Positions 55,332 to 61,507 of a stretch of DNA of 61,507 nucleotides are shown piece after piece. The first letter of the stretch is position 1, and each line of letters begins with the position of its first letter. Location of the stretch: positions 1-61,507 of the forward strand of contig NZ_JAHYSR010000023.1 in NCBI RefSeq assembly GCF_019431455.1, written 5' to 3'. The notes beneath the pieces were generated by a model. It searched no databases, was not told the DNA's origin, and saw only the letters and a program-made list of their open reading frames with translations. The stretch comes from Paracoccus bogoriensis (lineage in GTDB: Bacteria; Pseudomonadota; Alphaproteobacteria; Rhodobacterales; Rhodobacteraceae). The position numbers and the translations under genes were made by a program.

Positions 55332-56087
55332 AGGATCAACATCGACGATCGCGAAGCGACTGAAAGGGTGAGAGAAGCTCTCTCGCGCGTGGCGGCCGTC
55401 CGCGGTCTTGACGGGCGGATCGTCGTCGACGTGCCGGTCATGTACCCGAGCGGCGCTACGGCCGTGGTGGAAGTTGAGCGGAACGTCGATAGATACTGGG
55501 TCTCGGACATGGGTCACGGGCGCATCGAGACCGAGTTTGTCGCGGCTCAGGAGTGCTTCTCAGCGGCTGCTCGCCATGCGGCCAGCGACTACGGCGTAGA
55601 ATTTGATGGGAACGCGATCTTTGCGCTTTGGGTTCCGTCCGCTCGACTTGAAGCAGCCATCGTATGTGTCGCGAATGCCTCAAACCGAGCGTGCTCTGAT
55701 GCAATCCGGGTAGCATCGGAGGCGAAGGGGCGCCGAGAGAATGATCGGATTTTTCAGCGTATTCAGAAGGTGTTTGGCCCAAAGCATGTGACTCGCTCAC
55801 TTGATGTCGCGGGTCGGCATGCACATTGGGAAGCGCATAACGTCGTGGTTTTTTCAGACAGAAGAAGAGCGGTCTTCGAAGCAATGACTTCGCACCCGAA
55901 CTCTGTGTCTAGTAGGTTCCTGATGTTCTCCGACATTAAGGCAGCGGATGAGGAGATTTCCCTGAATGCCGTCGTCCGTGATCTGAGCAGTCTAGATGAG
56001 AAGGCGCAGATCATTGGTAATGTGGCAAACATTGTCGGCTTCGATGCGACCGATGAAGAACTGATGCGCTTCGCAAAGGCATCCTAA
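55329..56087 (+). CDS. DUF1828-like protein, second of the pair
   Basis: A 252-residue protein starting at a GTG. The N-terminal part (GRIVVDVPVMYPSGATAVVE, YWVSDMGHGRIETEF) has the pattern of DUF1828 domains (a hydrophobic strand, then SD-x-G), and the C-terminal 100 residues could be the associated DUF1829-type domain. Function of these families is unknown; they occur in phage and mobile regions. GC content is lower than the chromosome. It is convergent with the 126-residue gene, 10 bp away. Confidence 0.55.
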   Translation: MRINIDDREATERVREALSRVAAVRGLDGRIVVDVPVMYPSGATAVVEVERNVDRYWVSDMGHGRIETEFVAAQECFSAAARHAASDYGVEFDGNAIFALWVPSARLEAAIVCVANASNRACSDAIRVASEAKGRRENDRIFQRIQKVFGPKHVTRSLDVAGRHAHWEAHNVVVFSDRRRAVFEAMTSHPNSVSSRFLMFSDIKAADEEISLNAVVRDLSSLDEKAQIIGNVANIVGFDATDEELMRFAKAS

Positions 56088-56097
56088 TTGCCCATCC

Positions 56098-56478
56098 TCA
56101 GTCGAACACCCGCCCCGGCTGCTCGTCCCACGGCAGGGAGGCCACGAAGCACAGATCGTAGATGCTGATCGTGCTGGGCTCGCGGTGGACGACCAGCCGC
56201 TCAAGGACCTCGGGCGCCAGCCAGGCGAGCCGCAGGAGGCGGCTGACGTAGCGGTCGGAGAGGCCCTCGTCGGCAGCGAGATCGGCGAGCGTGGCGACGT
56301 CGCCGCGTTCCAGCCGCTGCCGCCAGCCCCATGCCCGGCCGATGGCGCGCAGCAGGTGGGGATCCTGCCCGCGGCCCATGGCGGCCTCGACGTGCTTCGG
56401 CGGCAGGATCCGGGGGCGGCCGCCCCGGCGGCGGAGTTCGAGGGGGATGTGGACGCGCAGGGTGTCGGGCGCGGGCAT
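56098..56478 (-). CDS. small DNA-binding-like protein accompanying the serine recombinase
   Basis: A 126-residue protein with a helix-turn-helix-like segment (LADLAADEGLSDRYVSRLLRLAWLAPEVLERLV) similar to ParB/KorB-type HTH. It overlaps the recombinase end at position 56478 and is commonly found behind such recombinases in Rhodobacterales, perhaps as a directionality or accessory factor; that is inference. Confidence 0.7.
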   Translation of the reverse strand: MPAPDTLRVHIPLELRRRGGRPRILPPKHVEAAMGRGQDPHLLRAIGRAWGWRQRLERGDVATLADLAADEGLSDRYVSRLLRLAWLAPEVLERLVVHREPSTISIYDLCFVASLPWDEQPGRVFD

Positions 56479-57791
56479 CAGGCGACCTCCTTCTTCGGCG
56501 GGGCCATAAGGGCCGCGATGGCGCCGAGGCCATCATGGCGCAGGTCGATGGCAAGGCCGGCCTCGCTGACCGTGACGCGCGCGACCAGCAGCTGGATGAT
56601 GCGCGCCTGCTCGGCCGGGATGAGCGCCTTCCACAGGTCGTCGAACTGCGCCAGCGCGGCAACGACGGTGGCCTCATCGAGATCGGGCCGGTCCTTCCGC
56701 ACCGCCCGCGCAGTGCGCGCCGCGACCTCGGGCGTGCGCAGCATGCGGCGGATTTCGCCGATGACGGCCTCCTCGACCATGGCACCGGGCAAACGCTGCG
56801 GCCCCCGCAGTTCGGCCGAGGGGCGCTTCCGGATTACGTCCATGGACGTGTAGTAGCAGTAGCGCTTGCCCTTCCGCTTGGTGTGGTGCGGCGTCATCGC
56901 GGCACCGGTCTCGGTGAAGATCAGCCCGCGCAGGAGCGCAGGCTGCGCCGTGCGCGCCACCGCCGCCCGGGCGACGCGGTTGTTGGCGATGACCTCGTCC
57001 CACAGCTTCTGGTCGATGATCGCCGTATGCTCGCCGGGATAGACCTCCTCCTTGTGCACGGCGAGGCCGAGATAGACCTTGTTGTGCAGGAGCTTCAGCA
57101 GGTAGCCCCGGTCGAACACTGCGCCGCGCTTGGTGCGGATCCCGCGGGCGTGCAGTTCCTTCAGCACCTGCGCCGTGGAACTGGAGCGGGCATAGAGGCG
57201 GAAGATCGTGCGGACCTGTTCGGCCTCGGCTGGCTCGATCACCAGCTTGCGGTCCTTCACGACGTAGCCGAGGGGCACCGGACCGCCCATCCACATCCCC
57301 TTCCGGCGCGAGGCGGCGAACTTGTCGCGGATGCGCTCGCCGATCACCTCGCGCTCGAACTGGGCGAAGCTGAGCAGGATGTTCAGCGTCAGCCGCCCCA
57401 TGGACGTCGTGGTGTTGAACGACTGGGTGACCGAGACGAAGGTGACGCCGTGGCGGTCGAAGATCTCCACCAGTTTCGAGAAGTCCATCAGCGCGCGGCT
57501 GAGGCGGTCGATCTTGTAGACCACGACCACGTCGATCAGCCCGGCCTCGATGTCGGCGATCAGTCGCGCCAACGCGGGCCGGTCCAGCGTCCCGCCTGAG
57601 AAACCGCCGTCGTCATAGCGGTCGCGCAGCGCCACCCAGCCCTCGGCGCGCTGCGAAGCGATGTAGGCCTCGCAGGCCTCGCGCTGGGCGTCGAGGCTGT
57701 TGAACTCCATGTCGAGCCCTTCCTCGCTCGACTTGCGGGTGTAGATGGCGCAGCGCAGACGGCGGACGGGTTCGGGCTTTGCGCGACTCAT
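56478..57791 (-). CDS. large serine recombinase
   Basis: A 437-residue site-specific recombinase. The resolvase catalytic domain has the nucleophile serine in YTRKSSEEG (about Ser21), RYDDGGFSGGTLDRPALARL and the VYKIDRLSRALMDF and FNTTTSMGRLTLNILLSFAQFEREVIGERI helices. A recombinase domain follows (GYVVKDRKLVIEPAEAEQVRTIFRLY). The zinc-ribbon cysteines usual in larger members are absent. It overlaps both neighbours by 1-4 bases in one operon. Confidence 0.93.
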   Translation of the reverse strand: MSRAKPEPVRRLRCAIYTRKSSEEGLDMEFNSLDAQREACEAYIASQRAEGWVALRDRYDDGGFSGGTLDRPALARLIADIEAGLIDVVVVYKIDRLSRALMDFSKLVEIFDRHGVTFVSVTQSFNTTTSMGRLTLNILLSFAQFEREVIGERIRDKFAASRRKGMWMGGPVPLGYVVKDRKLVIEPAEAEQVRTIFRLYARSSSTAQVLKELHARGIRTKRGAVFDRGYLLKLLHNKVYLGLAVHKEEVYPGEHTAIIDQKLWDEVIANNRVARAAVARTAQPALLRGLIFTETGAAMTPHHTKRKGKRYCYYTSMDVIRKRPSAELRGPQRLPGAMVEEAVIGEIRRMLRTPEVAARTARAVRKDRPDLDEATVVAALAQFDDLWKALIPAEQARIIQLLVARVTVSEAGLAIDLRHDGLGAIAALMAPPKKEVA

Positions 57792-58369
57792 GGGTTCAGC
57801 CCTCCGCTTGCGCTTCGGGCGTTCGTTGCTGCCATCGATCCACTGGATCGATGGCCGGCCTTCGGCCGCCGCGCCTCACTCTCCGCGCCATGGGCCAGCC
57901 CGAAGAACTTCCACCCGTTCCAGTGACTGCCGGTGATCGCCCGCACCGCGGCCGAGAGCGACTTGAACCTCCACCCCTGCCATTCGAAGCCGTCGGTCAG
58001 GACGGTGACGATCTGCTCTTCGCCCTGCCACTCGCGCACCAATTTGGTGCCGGGGATCGGGCGACGGGGATCGGCAATCAACGGGCCCGGCGCCCCCGAG
58101 GCGACCTCGGCCGCGAGCGCGTCCAGCGTGCGCCGCGTCGCGGGCTTGATGCCGCCATGGGCCAGTTCCTGGATGCGGTAGCCGATCCGCAGCTCCAGGT
58201 TCCCGCGGCTGGCATTCGGCGCGGGCTCGCCGAACATGAACCGCCACTTCCCCTGCAGCTCGGGCACCGTCATCGCCTTCAGCGCCGCCAACTCGGCCAG
58301 GACGTCGATCCCCTCCGCCGGGCGCGCAGGCGCGGCTCTTGCGGCTGATTTCCTTGTGTTTTTCTTCAT
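57788..58369 (-). CDS. DUF2924 protein
   Basis: A 193-residue protein of the DUF2924 family (VLAELAALKAMTVPELQGKWRFMFGEPAP near the start; GTKLVREWQGEEQIVTVL and WRFKSLSAAVRAITGSHWNGWKFFGL further on), which regularly precedes serine recombinase genes in alphaproteobacterial elements. The second half recalls a small beta-fold shared with restriction or DNA-binding proteins. Function unknown. Overlaps its neighbours by four bases each. Confidence 0.85.
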   Translation of the reverse strand: MKKNTRKSAARAAPARPAEGIDVLAELAALKAMTVPELQGKWRFMFGEPAPNASRGNLELRIGYRIQELAHGGIKPATRRTLDALAAEVASGAPGPLIADPRRPIPGTKLVREWQGEEQIVTVLTDGFEWQGWRFKSLSAAVRAITGSHWNGWKFFGLAHGAESEARRPKAGHRSSGSMAATNARSASGGLNP

Positions 58370-58584
58370 GCGTCGTCTCCAACTCGGTTTTGTACCTGTC
58401 TCCGACGACGGCGTCTGAGGGCGAGAATGTCCAGCGAACTGTCTCCGTCGAGCGGAGAATTCTCGTTCATTTCCCGTGGGTTGGTGCGCGCGATGGCGCT
58501 GGCGAGGATGGCGGCCAGCTCCGCCAGCCGCTCATCGGTGGTGAGCGTCTCGGCGGGCGGCGCGAACGCGATGTCGTCTTGCAT
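58366..58584 (-). CDS. small acidic protein heading the recombinase operon
   Basis: A 72-residue protein without a recognised family; a helical part (ETLTTDERLAELAAILASAIAR) and a basic tail. AGGAGG lies nine bases before the ATG at 58584, better than the in-frame start at 58629. Its stop overlaps the DUF2924 start. Confidence 0.6.
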   Translation of the reverse strand: MQDDIAFAPPAETLTTDERLAELAAILASAIARTNPREMNENSPLDGDSSLDILALRRRRRRQVQNRVGDDA

Positions 58585-58771
58585 GGGGAGCGAACCTCCT
58601 GAGGCGGTTTGCTCCGTGTTCGCCTTCACCGCTGGATTAATTCAAGTGTAAACAACGGGTTGTCGTAGGAGGGGGTAGCTGAGAGCAAATGGTAGCGCTC
58701 GGCACTTGTCATCACGGTGAGCGAATTTCCTCTAAAAGAGGGCGAGGCCCGAACCGTGCTTCAGCGAGCAG

Positions 58772-60190
58772 CTAGGGATAGGCCAACCTGTAGCCCTCCA
58801 AGACAGGGTGCGACCATATCCTTTGCTTGCCCGCGTCAGTCATCGGGAGGTCGCGCGCCGTCAGCAGGAAGCACAGAGCTTCCATGGCGAGAGTTGCCTG
58901 GTTGAAACGTCGCCACTCGCTCTCGTCCCGAGGGGCAAAGTGGCCGTGGGCCACACGGCCGCGAAATTTCCGAGCATTCTCGAGATGATCGATCATAGCA
59001 AAGGGGAGGTCGTCTCCGCCGAACTGGACCCGGACCGAATCGACGAGCCGCGAGAACCGGTCACGCATTGTTTCCTCGCCAATCCGTCTTAGAGCTCCTC
59101 GAATTCTATTCTCCATATCGCCGAGACCCTGATCGCGGGCTGCATCCGATGCAGCTCGGATCAATCGCTCGATGGCGGCTTCATCAAATGCTCTTTCAGC
59201 CCCTGTGTTTGGTAATTCTTCGAACCAGCGCCATGCGGCAAGGAGGCGATCGCCGGAAATGACGCGTCGCAAGCTCAGACTCTCGGTCATGCGGATGTTG
59301 GCGCGCTCCCATTCTTCGGATCGGATTACCCATTCAACGAGGCCGGCCTCCAACGCCGCGAGTTCGGCATCGTCTGCTGCAAGGAACGGAGCGCCGTGGA
59401 ACGCCAATTCTCTCGCCTCGTGCTCGTCAGCGGACCAGTTCCACATCACTTCGTGATCGCCAACATATGTGCCTGCCTCGACGGCGCGGACCATATCCTC
59501 AAAGGACAATCGATCGACCCGTACCGCGGCGGGCGCCAACCGGACACCGAGCACAAATGACAGGAAGGATAGGTAGCGGAAGAGATGCGCCTCTATCTTG
59601 TCCAGCGAAGTTCCTGTCGCGAATTCGATCGAGAAAGTTGGTCGGTAGGCTGTCAGGCTCCTTGTGTCGATGCCATACGTTGCCGCGTATCCCGCAGTCA
59701 GGGTCAGGCTCCCCGCCTCCGCGCGGTAAAGTGCAAGCTCTTTTTCAGAAGGATGCGATACTCGGCCGAGCGCTTGCACCTTCTTGAGATGCCGCAGGAC
59801 ATACTCAGTTTGGGCGACATCGAATGACAGCCTCCGGACGAGGTCATCGGGCCGCCAAGCGTCGACGCCGAGCAGGGCAAGGTTAGAAATGATGCCGCCT
59901 TGGTAAATGCTACGGTATTCATCGCTTCCGCGACCGCGATCCTTACCCACAAACTTGGTCGCCACACTTTTCGACGAGTGACGAGCCGGCACGTTGGCAT
60001 GCAGCGACGCGACCTTGCCTTCCTCAGTAATCACATAGATAGGCTCATTTTCGGAGACGTGGACAAACTCGTCGTAGCCGACGAAATACAACTCGGTCAT
60101 CTCATCATTCAGAATGAGAATGCCCGTCCTGGTCCCATCAAGCTCCCGGCAGTGGAGCCGCTTGGAGCCATGAGGATTCTTGTGGATCAT
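58772..60190 (-). CDS. ApeA-like protein with a C-terminal HEPN-type motif, candidate anti-phage factor
   Basis: A 472-residue protein. The N-terminal half is beta-rich (GTRTGILILNDEMTELYFVG, EPIYVITEEGKVASLHAN), followed by a segment resembling ApeA N-terminal domains (HLFRYLSFLSFVLGVRLAP). The C-terminal half is helical and holds FRGRVAHGHF, which fits the HEPN ribonuclease R-x4-6-H motif (Arg410, His415). ApeA proteins defend against phage through HEPN RNase activity. GC content is lower than in the neighbours, and the gene stands alone between unrelated genes in a mobile region. The family call rests on the layout and motif only. Confidence 0.5.
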   Translation of the reverse strand: MIHKNPHGSKRLHCRELDGTRTGILILNDEMTELYFVGYDEFVHVSENEPIYVITEEGKVASLHANVPARHSSKSVATKFVGKDRGRGSDEYRSIYQGGIISNLALLGVDAWRPDDLVRRLSFDVAQTEYVLRHLKKVQALGRVSHPSEKELALYRAEAGSLTLTAGYAATYGIDTRSLTAYRPTFSIEFATGTSLDKIEAHLFRYLSFLSFVLGVRLAPAAVRVDRLSFEDMVRAVEAGTYVGDHEVMWNWSADEHEARELAFHGAPFLAADDAELAALEAGLVEWVIRSEEWERANIRMTESLSLRRVISGDRLLAAWRWFEELPNTGAERAFDEAAIERLIRAASDAARDQGLGDMENRIRGALRRIGEETMRDRFSRLVDSVRVQFGGDDLPFAMIDHLENARKFRGRVAHGHFAPRDESEWRRFNQATLAMEALCFLLTARDLPMTDAGKQRIWSHPVLEGYRLAYP

Positions 60191-60379
60191 TCGCCTACCA
60201 TTTAACTTTCAATCGGCTATCAGGGGCATTTCGCTATCGCAGAACCAGAAGGCGGACGAAAGACAGCTTCGCCCCAGTTTTCGTCAGTCTCAAACGCGCA
60301 GGTTTTGCGTTCCCAAGTATCACCCTTATCTACGGAAAGCGCCGCAGCATCGCGAGCATCCTGACGTGCGCACAGGCTA

Positions 60380-61111
60380 TCAATGCCGAGTCGCCCCACG
60401 CACCATCGCATCCGTCTCCAGCCTCAACGCCCCCCGCCACAGCGGCGTCTTCATGAACACCGCCTCCTCGAAGCGATAGCTGGCCTTGCCGCGCCCCTGC
60501 TGCAGCAGCCCCGCCCAACACAGCGGGCGCAGCACCTGGATGTAGAGCTGCCCCATCACCTCGTCGTAGCGCGGGAGTGGTCCCACCTCTGGTTCGCCGA
60601 AGAGCACGCGGCGGAGGTAGCCGCCGGTGGCACCGTCCTCGGTCTCGATGTTCAGGACGTTCAGGAACACGTTCCAGTTGCCGAGGATCGGTGCGTCGTC
60701 GAAGCGCGACATGCTGGCGTGGTTGATGCGAAACAGAAAGAACGGGACGACGGTGCCGAAGATCCGGCCGGGATGGCCGGCCAGCGCCTGGCCTGCCTTG
60801 GTCAGGCGGAACTCGCCCTTGTAGTGTCGCCCGAGCTTCATCGCGATCATCAGGTCGTGCAGAACCATGAGCGGGGCGAAGTCCGGCTCGTTCAGAACCT
60901 TGTTAACGGCGAAAAGGTCCGACTCTGTGTGGCCGGGCCAGTCGAACGCGGCCGCCGCCCAGTGCACGAAGACCCGCTTGAACGCCTTGGACGGCGTCAG
61001 GGGAATGCCGCCATGCTCGCCGATCCAGGCAAACGTCTTCTCGACCCCGCGCACCAGCGGCGAGAACGCGAGCGCCGGATCGGTATCGTCGATCTCCCTG
61101 AACCCGATCAC
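60380..61111 (-). CDS. unknown 243-residue protein next to the S24 repressor
   Basis: No family recognised. The protein has aromatic-rich segments (VEKTFAWIGEHGG, VFVHWAAAAFDWPGH) and two stretches that look like winged-helix DNA-binding units (FAPLMVLHDLMIAMKLGRHYKGEFRLTKAG; VLRPLCWAGLLQQG...YRFEEAVF). The start is a GTG at 61111 with GGGAG before it and directly follows the S24 gene stop. A regulatory role is possible. Confidence 0.6.
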   Translation of the reverse strand: MIGFREIDDTDPALAFSPLVRGVEKTFAWIGEHGGIPLTPSKAFKRVFVHWAAAAFDWPGHTESDLFAVNKVLNEPDFAPLMVLHDLMIAMKLGRHYKGEFRLTKAGQALAGHPGRIFGTVVPFFLFRINHASMSRFDDAPILGNWNVFLNVLNIETEDGATGGYLRRVLFGEPEVGPLPRYDEVMGQLYIQVLRPLCWAGLLQQGRGKASYRFEEAVFMKTPLWRGALRLETDAMVRGATRH

Positions 61112-61112
61112 C

Positions 61113-61507
61113 TCAAATCTCCCGCGCGAACCAGCGGATGCGGCCGACGATGTGGATCTCGTCGGCCGTTCGCTCGTATTCGGGGTAGTGTTTGTTGTCG
61201 GAGATGACGCGCACCGCGGGCGGGTCGCTGTTCGGGATGTGCTCAAGCCGCTTGGCCACCAGGCCCATCCCGTCGTCCAGCACGAAGATGCCGGGCGGGT
61301 TGGGGGTGCGGCGGGTCATGTCGACCAGTACCGCGTCGCCGCTCAGCAGCGTCGGCGCCATGCTGTCGCCCTCGACATGCATGATGCGCAGCTGCGACGG
61401 GCTGGCCTTCAGGCTGTTCCGGATCCAGCAGGGGGAATGTCCCGCCCGATGTTGAACTTCGTGGGGTGAGGGGTGGCGTTGCTCTCCCTGAGCCGCAGGC
61501 TCGGGGT
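61113..61507 (-). pseudogene. S24 phage-repressor-like gene, apparently frameshifted, partial
   Basis: From 61382 down the frame gives a clear S24 peptidase domain (VEGDSMAPTLLSGDAVLVD with the catalytic Ser, VAKRLEHI with the Lys). Upstream in the same frame only WIRNSLKASPSQLRI looks right. A second frame, open from the window edge to a TGA at 61411-61409, reads PTKFNIGRDIP, which is how the linker of such repressors usually starts. The two halves are out of frame, so a small deletion near 61425 is likely. The helix-turn-helix part lies outside the window. Confidence 0.55.

Noticed and set aside
60180..60479. Plus-strand frame upstream of the ApeA-like gene
   Set aside because: It overlaps the start of one gene and the end of another on the opposite strand, without a ribosome binding site.

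Overview
The window looks like the chromosome of a high-GC alphaproteobacterium of the Rhodobacterales, most like Paracoccus. This rests on the gene content and order (dnaB with pyrC-pyrE, an ftsW-murG-murC-DUF2484-murB-ddl-ftsQAZ-lpxC-bamD-recN block, PhaR, an ScfR-type acyl-CoA regulator, a valine-degradation cluster) and on protein endings typical of the group (IPAFLRRQ in FtsZ, RRGWW in RNase E). It is a family-level inference; no database was searched.

Layout. 1-126 is the edge of an IS3-family element. 127-23,300 carries housekeeping and metabolism: gap; pyrC-pyrE; dnaB behind two DnaA-box-like sites; a Bcr/CflA exporter; an ScfR regulator with paired TTTGCAAA sites in front of it; an M23 peptidase-bactofilin pair; an FAH-family enzyme; coaD; a CBS protein; then LysR/mmsA, a YbdK-like ligase and acyl-CoA dehydrogenase - 3-hydroxyisobutyryl-CoA hydrolase - mmsB, which together make the valine route from isobutyryl-CoA to propionyl-CoA. 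20,700-36,000 is a long minus-strand division and envelope block, interrupted by a universal stress protein and two small membrane proteins. 36,000-48,250 holds a DUF1989 protein, ccdA, rne, a hydrolase, yciB, an EamA exporter, a DUF1223 protein, acnA and phaR.

From tRNA-Ser(GGA) at 48,293 the character changes. A compact ~5.9-kb integrated element (48,369-54,314) is bounded by a 15-bp direct repeat of the tRNA 3' end. It encodes a tyrosine integrase, an AlpA-like regulator, a toprim primase and a DUF3987 helicase/primase-like protein, plus two unknown proteins. This is the layout of a P4-like phage satellite without structural genes. The integrase reading frame is broken by a TGA where the family has Trp. 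A 9-bp repeat (TTGCGACAC and variants) occurs in clusters near both ends of the element. It lies inside protein-coding sequence but is read in different frames and orientations, which suggests that the DNA and not the peptide is being kept.

Beyond the element lies a second mosaic island that leaves the window: an overlapping pair of unknown genes disturbed by an exact 38-bp direct repeat; a serine recombinase / DUF2924 operon; a large protein with a C-terminal HEPN-type R-x4-H motif that resembles ApeA-type anti-phage proteins; an unknown 243-residue protein; and a broken S24 phage-repressor gene at the right edge. The most interesting candidates are the satellite with its coding-compatible repeat family and the HEPN protein next to it.
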